This document shows positions 1 through 8,626 of a DNA stretch of 26,460 nucleotides, one piece after another; within the stretch, counting starts at the first letter, position 1, and each line of letters begins with the position of its first letter. The notes below the pieces were generated by a model. It was given only the letters and a program-made list of their open reading frames with translations, was not told where the DNA came from and did not search any database. This stretch comes from an archaeon (GTDB lineage Archaea > Nanobdellota > Nanobdellia > SCGC-AAA011-G17 > PNOQ01): assembly GCA_021107835.1 (NCBI GenBank), contig JAIOSD010000033.1:1-26460 (forward strand), read 5' to 3'. The translations under genes were made by a program, and so were the position numbers.

Positions 1-1
1 A

Positions 2-670
2 AGTAACCCCTCTAATTCTTTGCAATATGGAGTTTGTTCTGGTTCTGTACAAATATGTAGTGGTGGTGGATGGATAGATGATTATAGTTCTGTTTCAGAT
101 TATGAATCTGGAGATGAAACTAGTTGTTATGATGGAAAAGATAATGATTGTGATGGATCCACAGATGGTGAGGATAGTAATTGTGATTCAGATTCTTATG
201 AATTAAATTTGTATGAAGGCACTTGGAACTTTGTTTCCATACCTTTGAGTAATTTAGATTATTCTATAGATAAATTTGATTCCGATATAGTTTTAAGTTA
301 TAGCGGAAGCAGTTGGGAGATGGATTATAAAGAAGTAATTAACGAACTTTTTACTATTGAAACAAGTAAGGGATATATAGTCTATTCTGATAGTGATAAA
401 ACTATAACTTTTAATGGGGTATTAGATGATACTTATGTTTATCCATTAGAAGCAGATACTTGGAATTTAGTAGGTTCCACTATTGATGGTTATGTTTTTG
501 AAGGAAACCAAATATTTGATAATACAACAAGCATAACTTCAGGGGATGTTTTGGTTGGCAACTCATATTGGGTGTACACTGGAACAGAACCCCAAGAGGC
601 CCCACTAACACAATTTTGGGAATTTTTACCGAGATTTTTTAGAAGTAAAGTAATGATGCCCTTTAGATAA
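2..670 (+). CDS. 3' end of secreted protein with MopE-like metal-binding motif (5' truncated by window)
   Basis: The frame is open to the left edge, so the start lies outside the window; the TTG at 20 is only the first possible start codon inside it. The visible part begins with a Cys/Ser/Gly-rich segment (GVCSGSVQICSGG) and then CYDGKDNDCDGSTDGEDSNC. The DGxDNDCDG core matches the family known as putative metal-binding motif (MopE-like), an Asp-rich calcium or copper-type loop found in extracellular proteins. About 150 residues rich in Tyr, Trp, Ser and Asp follow, with two WN-V motifs (TWNFVSIPL, TWNLVGSTI) that suggest two beta-rich repeats. The C-terminus is short and basic, with no membrane anchor visible. 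The Cys pairs and low Lys content fit a secreted or surface protein. Its exact function is unknown. A T-rich stretch after the stop may terminate transcription. Confidence 0.7.
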   Translation, partial: SNPSNSLQYGVCSGSVQICSGGGWIDDYSSVSDYESGDETSCYDGKDNDCDGSTDGEDSNCDSDSYELNLYEGTWNFVSIPLSNLDYSIDKFDSDIVLSYSGSSWEMDYKEVINELFTIETSKGYIVYSDSDKTITFNGVLDDTYVYPLEADTWNLVGSTIDGYVFEGNQIFDNTTSITSGDVLVGNSYWVYTGTEPQEAPLTQFWEFLPRFFRSKVMMPFR

Positions 671-708
671 TCTTAAATAAAATTTTTAGGAATAAACTAA
701 TCAAAACC

Positions 709-717
709 TTTAAATAA
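709..717 (+). promoter_or_regulatory. TATA box of a possible small transcript
   Basis: TTTAAATAA lies about 25 bases before an ATG at 740, the spacing seen at the other promoters in this window. The ATG opens only a 14-codon frame (MISLIKIWKISIII, 740-784), so the product may be a small RNA or a leader peptide. Confidence 0.4.
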
Positions 718-744
718 ATCAATATCTCTCAAAAAAAGAATGAT

Positions 745-791
745 TAGCTTAATTAAAATATGGAAGATTTCTATTATAATTTAATTAGCTA
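745..791 (+). other. imperfect inverted repeat, possible small RNA hairpin
   Basis: TAGCT-T-AATTAAA (745-757) can pair with TTTAATTAGCTA (780-791), giving 12 base pairs with one bulged T and a loop of about 22 bases. It sits between the TATA box at 709 and the ileS TATA box, and the 14-codon frame at 740-784 runs through it. The stem is almost all A-T, so in a genome of this composition it could be chance. No C/D-box pair or clear H/ACA pocket was found. Confidence 0.3.
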
Positions 792-821
792 CATCTTTCT
801 TGGGTGTTCTTCAATGGCAAA

Positions 822-832
822 TTATTTAAAAA
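822..832 (+). promoter_or_regulatory. TATA box of ileS
   Basis: TTATTTAAAAA is centred about 30 bases before the ileS ATG, with no Shine-Dalgarno-like purine block between. This indicates a leaderless or nearly leaderless mRNA. Confidence 0.6.
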
Positions 833-856
833 CTAAAACAGGAATCAAAATAGAAA

Positions 857-3800
857 ATGTATGACCAAAAAAAGGCAGAAAAGAAAATTTTAGAATTTTG
901 GGAGAAAAATAATATTTATAAGAAAGTAAGAGAAAAAAATAAAGGGAAAAATCCTTTTTATTTCTTACAAGGTCCCCCCTATACTTCAGGGAACCTCCAT
1001 TTAGGTCAAGCATTAAATAATACTCTAAAAGACTCCGTTTTAAGGTTTAAATCTATGAACGGTTTTGATATATGGGATCGTGCCGGTTATGATATGCATG
1101 GTATCCCAATTTCTGCAAAAGTCCAAGCTAAGTTAGGATTAAAATCAAAAGAAGACATAGAAAAATATGGGATTGGTAAATTTAATCAAGAATGTATGTC
1201 TTGGGCAACTGAAAAAGCCAAAAAAATGGATGAAGATCTAAAAAAAATGGCCGTCTGGTTTGATTACTCTGATCCATATTACACCCTCAATGAAGAATGG
1301 ATGGAATCTGTATGGTTCTTAGTAAAACAAGCACACGAAAAAAATAGATTGTACGAGGGAGAAAAAACTATGACTTGGTGTGCAGAGTGTGAAACTGGAT
1401 TGGCAAAACATGAGTGTGAATATAAAACAATAAAAGACGAATCTATTTACGTAAAATTTAAAGTGAAGGAAAAACAAAATGAGCACTTAATTATTTGGAC
1501 AACCACCCCCTGGACTATCGTTTTCAACTTGGCAATAATGGTTAATCCAGAATTAGATTATGTTAAAATTAAAATAGGCAATGAAAAATGGATAATTGCA
1601 AAAGAATTAGCAAACCATTTAGTAAAAGACATTCTAAACAAGGATTATGAAGTTTTAGAAGAATTCAAAGGTTCAGAACTAAAGCATTTAGAGTATGAAC
1701 ACCCTTTTAAAGATGATATAAAAGATTACAAAAAATTAAAAAAAGACCACCCAAATATACATACAATTATACTTTCTAAAGAGTTCGTTACATTAGAAGC
1801 AGGAACAGGTTTAGTTCATTGTGCCCCTGGATGTGGCCCAGAAGATTATGAAATCGGTAGAGAGAATAATATCCCCCCCTACAATGAAATAAATGAAAAA
1901 GGAATTTTTCCGGAAAAATTCGGAAAGTTCTCCAATCTAAAAGCAAAAACAGATGATAAAAAATTCGTAAAAGAATTACAAGAAAGGAATTCACTAATAG
2001 TAACCGAAACAATTGAACACGATTATGCACATCACGAAAGATGTAATACTCCAGTGATATTCAGAACAACAAAGCAATGGTTTTTCAAAATAGAAGATTT
2101 AAAGCAAGAAATGCTAAAGAATAATAAATCTGTTTCTTGGGTACCAGAAACGATGAAAAATGCGTTTAATTCTTGGCTAGAAAATTTAAGAGATAACTCA
2201 ATTACAAGACAAAGATATTGGGGTACGCCAGTACCTATTTGGAGATGTGATAATTGCCAAGATTATACCGTAATCTCTTCAAAGGAGGAGTTAAGTAGGT
2301 TATCAGGAAAGACTCCAGAAAAGCTACATAGACCATGGATAGATAAGATAACATTTGATTGTAAAAAATGTGGGGGGAAAAAACATAGAATACCCGATAT
2401 ATTAGATGTTTGGCTAGATGCAGGGGTTGCTTCTTGGGCATGTTTATACTATCCAAAGAAAAAAGAAAACTATGAGAAATTTTTCCCACCTGACTTTATT
2501 CTAGAAGGAAAAGATCAAATTAGAGGGTGGTTTAATATATTACAAGTTTGTTCTTTAATCGCTTTTGGCAAACCATCTTTCAAAAATGTATTTGTAAATT
2601 CTTTCATAACTGATATTGAAGGGGTGAAAATGTCAAAATCCCTTGGAAATATAATTGCTCCAGAAGAATTAATAAAAAAATATGGATCCGATTCAATGAG
2701 ATTCTATTTGTTTTCTTCAGAGCCTGGAGAGGATGTAAATTTTTCTTGGGATGAATTAAAAAATAAAAATAGGTCCCTTTTAGTCCTTTGGAATGTTTAC
2801 AACTATTTAATAGAATATTCTAATGCTTTAAAAATAGATCCAACCAAAAAACCAAAAAATTTGGGATTAGAAGAAAAATATATTTTATCTAGATTAAACA
2901 AAACAATAAAGAAAGTTACAGAATATTACGAATTTTACGAAATAAATAAAGTTCCCGGAGAGTTAGAAAAATTATTTTTGGATTTAAGTAGAAAATATAT
3001 ACAATACACCAGAAATAAAATCCATAAAGAACCAGAATTAGTACTCTCTACTATTTACCATGTTTTATTTGAATTAATTAAAATGCTTTCAACTATCTGT
3101 CCATTTATAACAGAGAGGATGTACTTGGAGTTGAAAGAAAGATATGGTTTAGAAAACGAATCTTTATCTTTTTATAACTGGCCTAAACACGATAAAACAA
3201 AAATAAATGAATTACTAGAAGAAGAAGTAAATCTTTCTGACCAAATAAGACAAGCGGGATTGGCAGCAAGAGAAAAAGTTAAATTAGGTGTAAGGTGGCC
3301 ACTAAAAGAAATGAAAGTAATTTCTAGAAATCCCGCAGTAGAAAGAACTTTGAAATCTATGAAAGATACTATACAATCAAAACTAAATATTAAAAAAATT
3401 TCTTATGAAAAGGAATCAAAAGATGCTAAAATAGAAATACAACCAAATAAATCACAGATAGGGAAGGATTTCAAGCAAGATTCTAAGATTATATTAAAAG
3501 ATTTAACTCCTGAATTAATGCAAGAGATATATAAAAACAATTCAACATTTGTAAGTACTTTTAATCTAACAAATAAACATATAATAGTAAAAGAAGAACT
3601 TCCGAAGAATTTAACTTCAGCAGAGTTCTCACAAGGAAAAGTAATCTTAGAAACCCACTTAACTCCAGAATTAGAAACAGAAGGTTTTGCAAGGGAATTA
3701 ATGAGAAGGGTTCAAGACATAAGGAAAGAGCAAAAACTAAAGAAACAAGATACAATAAATCTAGCAATTGTTTCAGAAATTAATATCTCTAAATGGCAAG

Positions 3801-3922
3801 AAATCATAAAAAACAAAGTTGGCGCTAAAGAATTTGCTTCTGAAGAAAAATCTTATCCAATTAAAGAGAAAATAAAGATAAAAAACAAAGAATTTATGAT
3901 TTGTGTTGAGATTAATTCCTAA
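857..3922 (+). CDS. ileS: isoleucyl-tRNA synthetase
   Basis: This class I synthetase charges tRNA-Ile with isoleucine in the cytosol and edits mischarged valine. At 1021 residues it is of normal length. The HIGH-type signature is HLGQ (residues 48-51, in PPYTSGNLHLGQALN), close to the HLGT form of archaeal IleRS. The second signature KMSKS is at 591-595 and is followed by LGN. The editing (CP1) domain shows TTTPWT and HCAPGCGPEDY. ITRQRYWGTPVPIW precedes the second half of the active site, and two CxxC pairs (RCDNCQ, CKKCGG) flank a likely zinc knuckle. The long lysine-rich C-terminal part fits the anticodon-binding region. ValRS was considered; the RAGYDMHGIPI and TTTPWTI blocks favour IleRS. 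It stands alone, with its own TATA box and no neighbour in an operon. A tRNA-Ile(GAU), its substrate, lies at 13858. Confidence 0.97.
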   Translation: MYDQKKAEKKILEFWEKNNIYKKVREKNKGKNPFYFLQGPPYTSGNLHLGQALNNTLKDSVLRFKSMNGFDIWDRAGYDMHGIPISAKVQAKLGLKSKEDIEKYGIGKFNQECMSWATEKAKKMDEDLKKMAVWFDYSDPYYTLNEEWMESVWFLVKQAHEKNRLYEGEKTMTWCAECETGLAKHECEYKTIKDESIYVKFKVKEKQNEHLIIWTTTPWTIVFNLAIMVNPELDYVKIKIGNEKWIIAKELANHLVKDILNKDYEVLEEFKGSELKHLEYEHPFKDDIKDYKKLKKDHPNIHTIILSKEFVTLEAGTGLVHCAPGCGPEDYEIGRENNIPPYNEINEKGIFPEKFGKFSNLKAKTDDKKFVKELQERNSLIVTETIEHDYAHHERCNTPVIFRTTKQWFFKIEDLKQEMLKNNKSVSWVPETMKNAFNSWLENLRDNSITRQRYWGTPVPIWRCDNCQDYTVISSKEELSRLSGKTPEKLHRPWIDKITFDCKKCGGKKHRIPDILDVWLDAGVASWACLYYPKKKENYEKFFPPDFILEGKDQIRGWFNILQVCSLIAFGKPSFKNVFVNSFITDIEGVKMSKSLGNIIAPEELIKKYGSDSMRFYLFSSEPGEDVNFSWDELKNKNRSLLVLWNVYNYLIEYSNALKIDPTKKPKNLGLEEKYILSRLNKTIKKVTEYYEFYEINKVPGELEKLFLDLSRKYIQYTRNKIHKEPELVLSTIYHVLFELIKMLSTICPFITERMYLELKERYGLENESLSFYNWPKHDKTKINELLEEEVNLSDQIRQAGLAAREKVKLGVRWPLKEMKVISRNPAVERTLKSMKDTIQSKLNIKKISYEKESKDAKIEIQPNKSQIGKDFKQDSKIILKDLTPELMQEIYKNNSTFVSTFNLTNKHIIVKEELPKNLTSAEFSQGKVILETHLTPELETEGFARELMRRVQDIRKEQKLKKQDTINLAIVSEINISKWQEIIKNKVGAKEFASEEKSYPIKEKIKIKNKEFMICVEINS

Positions 3923-3971
3923 CCAATAACAACACCCCAGTTATAAAGCCTTAAATACTTTTCCATTACCC

Positions 3972-3980
3972 TTTATAACT
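3972..3980 (+). promoter_or_regulatory. TATA box of tbp
   Basis: TTTATAACT lies about 30 bases before the tbp ATG. A second candidate, TTAAATACT at 3951-3959, would leave a leader of roughly 25 bases containing GTAGGGGG. The sequence does not decide between them. Confidence 0.5.
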
Positions 3981-4006
3981 AACTTTTTATGTAGGGGGAA
4001 TTATAA

Positions 4007-4546
4007 ATGGCAAAGAAAACTGTTAAAATAGTTAATATCGTTTGTTCAACTTCTTTAGAGCATGATATTCATTTAATAAAATTAGCCGAGACATTACCAA
4101 ATACAGAATACAATCCAGAACAATTTCCAGGGTTAGTGATGAGAATAAGAGAACCAAAGACTACTGCTTTAATTTTCAGCTCAGGGAAAGTAGTATCAAC
4201 AGGGGCAAGATCTCTCGCTAAAGTGAGGGAATCTATAAATCAAATTATTAAATTAGTTGCTAAAATTGGAGTAAAAATAACAATCAAACCAAAAATAACA
4301 GTGCAAAATATGGTTGCATCTGGGGATATTGGTATGGATCTAAATCTAAATGAGTTAGCAATGAAACTAGAAAACTCAGAATATGAACCAGAACAATTTC
4401 CTGGACTAGTATACAAATTACCAAGTACAAGGGCAACATTTCTATTATTTAGCAATGGGAAGATAGTTTGTACTGGCACAAAATCAGAAACTGCCCTAAA
4501 AGAAGCAATCACTAAGTTGGCTTCTAATCTAAAAAAATTAAAATAA
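4007..4546 (+). CDS. tbp: TATA-binding protein
   Basis: This general transcription factor bends promoter DNA at TATA boxes and recruits TFB and RNA polymerase. The 179 residues form the expected two-fold repeat: EYNPEQFPGLV at 34-44 and EYEPEQFPGLV at 125-135. Each repeat is followed by a strand with LIFSSGKVVSTG or LLFSNGKIVCTG, the DNA-contacting saddle. The length matches archaeal TBPs, and there is no acidic C-terminal tail of the kind seen in some of them. It is monocistronic: a promoter precedes it and a T-rich stretch (about 4550-4565, TTCTTCTTTTTTCTT) follows before the mcm promoter. Its own targets are visible throughout the window as TTTATAAA-like boxes. Confidence 0.98.
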   Translation: MAKKTVKIVNIVCSTSLEHDIHLIKLAETLPNTEYNPEQFPGLVMRIREPKTTALIFSSGKVVSTGARSLAKVRESINQIIKLVAKIGVKITIKPKITVQNMVASGDIGMDLNLNELAMKLENSEYEPEQFPGLVYKLPSTRATFLLFSNGKIVCTGTKSETALKEAITKLASNLKKLK

Positions 4547-4642
4547 TTTATTCTTCTTTTTTCTTACATATAATGTTTTATACTATCTATTGTTTACAAA
4601 TTAGGGGGATTAATCTATAGCTTGCCATACACCGCAAAATGA

Positions 4643-4652
4643 TTTATAAATA
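4643..4652 (+). promoter_or_regulatory. TATA box of mcm
   Basis: TTTATAAATA, an excellent archaeal TATA box, lies 46 bases before the mcm start codon. It predicts transcription from about 4670, so this mRNA should have a short leader carrying a ribosome binding site. Confidence 0.6.
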
Positions 4653-4670
4653 GGGATACAACCCCTATTT

Positions 4671-4680
4671 AGAAGGAGAT
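4671..4680 (+). promoter_or_regulatory. Shine-Dalgarno site deciding the TTG start of mcm
   Basis: AGAAGGAGAT contains a strong AAGGAG core placed 10 bases before TTG at 4689. No suitable ATG lies near, so this site supports the TTG start. It is one of only two convincing Shine-Dalgarno sites noted in the window. Confidence 0.6.
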
Positions 4681-4688
4681 AAAACAAA

Positions 4689-6713
4689 TTGCCAAAAGAC
4701 GCAATAGATCAAATAGAGCGATTTAAAGAGTTTATAGAAACAGTATATACTAAAGAGATTCATGCCGCTTTAAAAAAAGGTTCAAAAGCCATAATTATAG
4801 ATTTTCTAGAATTATCTAAATTTGATGTTGAATTATCAGAACAATTCCTAAATGAACCATATGAATCTTTACAAAATGCAGAATTAGCAATAGATCAACT
4901 AGAACTTCCAGGAAAAAAGACATTCAATATACATTTTATAAACATACCCAACTCTCAAACGAGACCAATAAGAAATATAAGAAGTATAGATCTAGATAAT
5001 CTCATTGCAGTAGAAGGGATAGTAAGACAAGCTTCAGATGTAAGACCGCAAGTTATTTCAGCAAAATTCGAATGTCCAACTTGTGGAAATATTCTTTCAA
5101 TTCTACAAATAGATCAAGCATTCAAAGAACCAACAAGATGTAGCTGTGGTAGAAAAGGGCATTTTAAATTATTAAAGAAGGAGATGATAGACGCACAAAG
5201 AATCATTTTAGAGGAATCTCCAGATATGTTAGAGGGAGGCTCTCAACCAAAAAGATTGCAAGTGTTTGTACAAGATGACTTAGTAGAACCAAGAATGGAA
5301 CAAAAAACAACTCCTGGAACAAAAGTTAGAGTAATCGGAATTCTAAAAGAGGTCCCAATTATTCTAAGAACTGGTGCACAATCAAGAAATTTTGAATTGG
5401 CACTAGAGGCAAATAATATTGAACCAATTCAAGAGGCTTTTGAAGAATTAGATATTTCAGAAGAAGAATTAGAGACAATCAAAGTAATGTCAAAAGATAA
5501 AGATCTCTTCAAAAAATTAACAAAAGCTATAGCACCTTCTATTTATGGATATAAAGAAATTAAAGCATCATTGCTTCTTCAGTTATTTGGTGGAACTAGA
5601 AAAATAATGACCGATGGGGTTGCAAGGAGGGGAGATATACATATCTTATTGGTTGGAGATCCTGGAGCTGGAAAATCTCAGCTTTTACAATTCATTTCAA
5701 AATATGCGCCAAAAGCAAGATATATTTCAGGAAAAGGTGCCTCTGGAGCAGGGTTGACCGCCACAGTTGTAAAAGATGAGGTGTTAAGGGGATGGTCTTT
5801 AGAGGCAGGGGCAATGGTTTTAGCAAACAATGGTATTTGTGCAATAGATGAATTAGATAAAATGACTACCGAAGATAGAAGTGCCTTACATGAGGCACTA
5901 GAACAACAAACAGTTACAATTTCAAAAGCTAACATCCAGGCAACTTTACGTGCCGAGACAACAGTTTTAGCTGCTGCAAATCCAAAATTATCTCGATTTG
6001 ATCCATATACACCAATCCCTGCACAAATTGATCTTCCACCAACTTTGATTAACCGATTTGATTTAATTTTTCCAATAAGAGACTTGCCAAATAGAGATAC
6101 AGACGAAAAAATAGCTGGGCACATACTAAAGATTCATCGGGAAAAAGAGTCATCAGAGCAATTAGTTGAACCTGAGTTAATGAAAAAGTATATCGCATAT
6201 GCAAAAAAGAACATAAAGCCAAAAATGTCTGATGTCGCAGCAAGAGAGATTCAAGATTTTTATGTTACCTTAAGAAATACTGCTCAAGTAGGGGAGGGGG
6301 GAGTAAGATCAATTCCAATTTCTGCAAGACAGTTAGAAGCTATTGTAAGATTATCAGAAGCATCTGCTAAACTAAGGTTGTCCATGAAAGTAACAAAAGA
6401 AGATGCAAAACTAGCGATTGATCTAACTAAATTTTGTTTGACTCAAATAGGAATGGATCAAGAAACCGGACAAATAGATATTGATAGATTCTCCACTTCT
6501 ATGCCTTCTTCAGAAAGGAACAAAATAGTTATAATAAAAGAAATAATAAGTAATTTAGAACAAGAAAAAGGAAAAAGTATTGCAATAGAAGATATTTCCA
6601 CAGAAGCAATTGAAAAAGGAGTATCCGAAGATAAAGTGGAAGATATAATCGAAAAACTTAAGCGTTCTGGTGATTTATTTGAACCTAAAAGGGGCTATAT
6701 TCAAAAGATTTAA
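4689..6713 (+). CDS. mcm: MCM replicative DNA helicase
   Basis: This hexameric AAA+ helicase unwinds DNA at the replication fork. The N-terminal domain carries a zinc site (Cys129, Cys132, Cys151, Cys153: CPTC then CSC). The ATPase part shows Walker A GDPGAGKS at 323-330, Walker B CAIDELD at 384-390, sensor region AAANPK, and the arginine finger NRFD (Arg456). A winged-helix region ends the protein (about 600-674). The length of 674 fits archaeal MCM, and no intein interrupts the Walker motifs although archaeal mcm genes often carry one. The start is TTG, chosen because of the AAGGAG site 10 bases upstream and the MPKDAIDQIERFKEF N-terminus. It lies between tbp and the RPA operon, each with its own promoter. 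Confidence 0.97.
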   Translation: MPKDAIDQIERFKEFIETVYTKEIHAALKKGSKAIIIDFLELSKFDVELSEQFLNEPYESLQNAELAIDQLELPGKKTFNIHFINIPNSQTRPIRNIRSIDLDNLIAVEGIVRQASDVRPQVISAKFECPTCGNILSILQIDQAFKEPTRCSCGRKGHFKLLKKEMIDAQRIILEESPDMLEGGSQPKRLQVFVQDDLVEPRMEQKTTPGTKVRVIGILKEVPIILRTGAQSRNFELALEANNIEPIQEAFEELDISEEELETIKVMSKDKDLFKKLTKAIAPSIYGYKEIKASLLLQLFGGTRKIMTDGVARRGDIHILLVGDPGAGKSQLLQFISKYAPKARYISGKGASGAGLTATVVKDEVLRGWSLEAGAMVLANNGICAIDELDKMTTEDRSALHEALEQQTVTISKANIQATLRAETTVLAAANPKLSRFDPYTPIPAQIDLPPTLINRFDLIFPIRDLPNRDTDEKIAGHILKIHREKESSEQLVEPELMKKYIAYAKKNIKPKMSDVAAREIQDFYVTLRNTAQVGEGGVRSIPISARQLEAIVRLSEASAKLRLSMKVTKEDAKLAIDLTKFCLTQIGMDQETGQIDIDRFSTSMPSSERNKIVIIKEIISNLEQEKGKSIAIEDISTEAIEKGVSEDKVEDIIEKLKRSGDLFEPKRGYIQKI

Positions 6714-6733
6714 TTAATAAATCCTCTCAAAAA

Positions 6734-6744
6734 CTATTTAAACT
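6734..6744 (+). promoter_or_regulatory. TATA box of the RPA/aIF2-beta operon
   Basis: CTATTTAAACT is centred about 30 bases before the ATG at 6769, with no Shine-Dalgarno site between; a leaderless start is expected. Confidence 0.55.
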
Positions 6745-6768
6745 AAAGAACATTTCCAAATCAAAAAA

Positions 6769-7455
6769 ATGGCAGAAGCACAAATAAGACAAACAGCATA
6801 CAAGGTATGGATATCTGACTTAACTAATGGAGAATATATTAACCCAGAAGGAGAGTGGACTCCAAGTTATGTTACTGTAAAAGACAAAAAAGTTTCAAGA
6901 GTAAATATTGTTGCAAATATAATCTCAAAATATAAAAACGAAGATTCTACTTATATTTCGCTAACATTAGATGATGGTTCTGAAAATATACAAATAAAGG
7001 CGTGGAATGAAGATACAAAAATATTAGAAGATATAGAAATTGGGGATGTTGTTCTAACAGTAGCAAGGGTAAAGCAATATAACAATCAAATTTATTTAGT
7101 TTCTGAAATTATGAAAAAACTAGACAAACCCGAGTGGATAACACTAAGAAAAAAAGAATTAATGAAAGAATATGGAGAAAGAAAGCAACAAGAAATAACT
7201 GTTCAAGAAACTTCACAAGAACAACAACAAACACCAACAATCGAAGAAGAAGTAATAGAAGATGGATCAACGAATGAAAGGCAAAAGCTTTTAAATGTTA
7301 TAGAAAAGAGTGATTCAGGAGAAGGGGTAGAAATAACCCAGATAGCAATAGAAGTAAATTTGGATGAACAAACTACCAATAATTTAATTCAAGAGTTATT
7401 AAAAGAAGGGGAAATCTTTGAAATAAAACCTGGAAGAATAAAATTAATAGAATAA
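6769..7455 (+). CDS. RPA32-like single-stranded DNA-binding protein (OB fold plus winged helix)
   Basis: This is a likely single-strand DNA-binding subunit of replication protein A, acting in replication and repair. Residues 41-118 form an OB fold (KVSRVNIVANIISKY, SLTLDDGSENIQIKAW, GDVVLTVARVKQYNNQIYL). A Gln/Glu-rich linker follows (about 150-165), then a C-terminal winged helix (about 168-228, ending LLKEGEIFEIKPGRIKLIE). This layout matches eukaryotic RPA2 and its archaeal counterparts, which bind ssDNA by the OB fold and partners by the winged helix. No zinc finger is present, unlike the large RPA subunit. It follows mcm, so two fork proteins are adjacent, and its stop codon overlaps the aIF2-beta ATG by one base, so the two are co-transcribed. 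Confidence 0.85.
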   Translation: MAEAQIRQTAYKVWISDLTNGEYINPEGEWTPSYVTVKDKKVSRVNIVANIISKYKNEDSTYISLTLDDGSENIQIKAWNEDTKILEDIEIGDVVLTVARVKQYNNQIYLVSEIMKKLDKPEWITLRKKELMKEYGERKQQEITVQETSQEQQQTPTIEEEVIEDGSTNERQKLLNVIEKSDSGEGVEITQIAIEVNLDEQTTNNLIQELLKEGEIFEIKPGRIKLIE

Positions 7456-7862
7456 TGGAATACGAAAAACTATTAGAAAGGGCACAGGAAAAATTACCAA
7501 AAAGAATACAATCAAAAGAAAGATTTGAGCTTCCAAAGGTAACAGGCCATATAGAAGGAAATAAAACAATAATAACAAATTTCCAACAAATAGTTACTGC
7601 ATTAAGAAGGGATGCAAAACATTTATTAAAATATCTCTTAAGGGAATTAGCAACCCCAGGGATTATAGTTGGACAAAGATTATCGCTCGGTAGAAAAATA
7701 AGCGCAAAAATAATAAACGAAAAGATTAAAAAATATGCAAACGAGTTTGTTATCTGCAAGGAATGTTCAAAGCCAGATACACAAATAGTAAAAGAAGGTC
7801 CAGTATTAATGTTAAAGTGTACTGCTTGCGGTGCAAAACACCCAATAAAATCAAAGGTATAA
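7455..7862 (+). CDS. eif2b: translation initiation factor aIF2 subunit beta
   Basis: This is the beta subunit of the aIF2 heterotrimer, which brings initiator Met-tRNA to the small ribosomal subunit. The 135 residues show the N-terminal helix that binds aIF2-gamma, the central alpha/beta domain (GNKTIITNFQQIVTALRRD, HLLKYLLRELATPG), and a C-terminal zinc ribbon with Cys101, Cys104, Cys122 and Cys125. Length and motifs match the archaeal family. The start ATG overlaps the preceding TAA by one base, and the next gene begins 3 bases after its stop, indicating translational coupling in a single operon. Confidence 0.96.
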   Translation: MEYEKLLERAQEKLPKRIQSKERFELPKVTGHIEGNKTIITNFQQIVTALRRDAKHLLKYLLRELATPGIIVGQRLSLGRKISAKIINEKIKKYANEFVICKECSKPDTQIVKEGPVLMLKCTACGAKHPIKSKV

Positions 7863-7865
7863 AAA

Positions 7866-8333
7866 ATGGATACAATAGAGCAAGATTATAATAATTTAAT
7901 CAAACAATACAAGTTACCAAGTTTCACAAAGTTAGACGAAGAATTTGAAATAAGGGCATTAGAAGAAAACAGATCTGGACGCCCAGTAAAAGCAATAATA
8001 AGGGTTATCGCAGGGAAACTAAGAAGTTTTCTAGAAGCTCTTGATGCTGTAGTAAACCCAAATCCAGGTTCAGTATATTCTATGATAACTGTAAATGGGT
8101 TAGACAATCCAACAAAAGAGAAAATATTCCAGTTTTATAAAAAAGTAGCATCCCTTTACCAACAATGTTTATTATTTGAGTTATTATCTGACGAGGAATC
8201 TGCAAATTTTATTAAAAAGTTTTGGAAAGAATGGCCAACCATAAAAAAGAAACAAATAGAACATTTAAAGCAAATTATAAACGCTTGGGCAAAAGAAACA
8301 AAAAAAGAATCTAAATTAGGTTACCATGGATAA
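7866..8333 (+). CDS. uncharacterised helical protein in translation-factor operon
   Basis: I do not recognise a named family for this 155-residue protein. It is predicted to be mostly helical and soluble, with no signal peptide, membrane segment or Cys cluster. A central block, RSGRPVKAIIRVIAGKLRSFLEALDAVVNPNPGS, could contain a nucleotide- or RNA-facing basic helix. The second half (KIFQFYKKVASLYQQCLLFELLSDEESANFIKKFWKEW) looks like a helical bundle. It lies 3 bases after aIF2-beta, and its stop overlaps the DUF424 ATG by one base, so it is translated together with initiation-factor genes. That position suggests a role in translation or ribosome assembly, by context only. Confidence 0.75.
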   Translation: MDTIEQDYNNLIKQYKLPSFTKLDEEFEIRALEENRSGRPVKAIIRVIAGKLRSFLEALDAVVNPNPGSVYSMITVNGLDNPTKEKIFQFYKKVASLYQQCLLFELLSDEESANFIKKFWKEWPTIKKKQIEHLKQIINAWAKETKKESKLGYHG

Positions 8334-8626
8334 TGTATGTAAAAATACACCAATCAAAGGACAGACATGTAGTAGCAATTTGTGACGAAGATTTAATCGG
8401 AAAAACTTTTTCACAAGGAAAGTTAATTCTAGAAATTACTGAAAGATTTTACAAAGGGGATAAATTATCAGATGAAGAAACTTATGAATTAATGAAAAAT
8501 GCAATAAATCTAAACATAGTTGGGAAAAAAGCAATAAAATTAGCATTAAAACATAGATTAATTACAAAGGAAAATATAATAAAAATTAAAAGCATACCCC
8601 ATGCACAAGTTTATCAGATAGAATGA
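8333..8626 (+). CDS. DUF424 family protein
   Basis: This 97-residue archaeal protein matches the DUF424 pattern: MYVKIHQSKDRHVVAICDEDLIGKTF, then ILEITERFYKGDKLSDEE, then NAINLNIVGKKAI. The family is widespread in archaea, often near translation factors, and its biochemical role is not established to my knowledge. The fold is expected to be small alpha/beta. It overlaps the preceding gene by one base (TAATG) and the next by four (ATGA), so it belongs to the RPA/aIF2-beta operon. Confidence 0.85.
   Translation: MYVKIHQSKDRHVVAICDEDLIGKTFSQGKLILEITERFYKGDKLSDEETYELMKNAINLNIVGKKAIKLALKHRLITKENIIKIKSIPHAQVYQIE

Noticed and set aside
20..670. TTG at position 20 as the true start of the first protein
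   Set aside because: The frame is open to the window edge and the sequence before the TTG (SNPSNS) has the same Ser-rich character; there is no promoter and no signal peptide.
857..3922. Valyl- or leucyl-tRNA synthetase instead of IleRS
   Set aside because: The GYDMHGIPI, TTTPWT and RQRYWGTPVPIW blocks and overall order follow archaeal IleRS.
4547..4688. Small RNA gene between tbp and mcm
   Set aside because: The stretch holds a T-rich terminator-like tract, a TATA box and a ribosome binding site; no stable hairpin or C/D boxes are visible.
5678..6124. Minus-strand 148-codon frame inside mcm
   Set aside because: It is opposite the Walker A/Walker B region of a clear MCM, has no promoter, and its composition is that of an antisense shadow.
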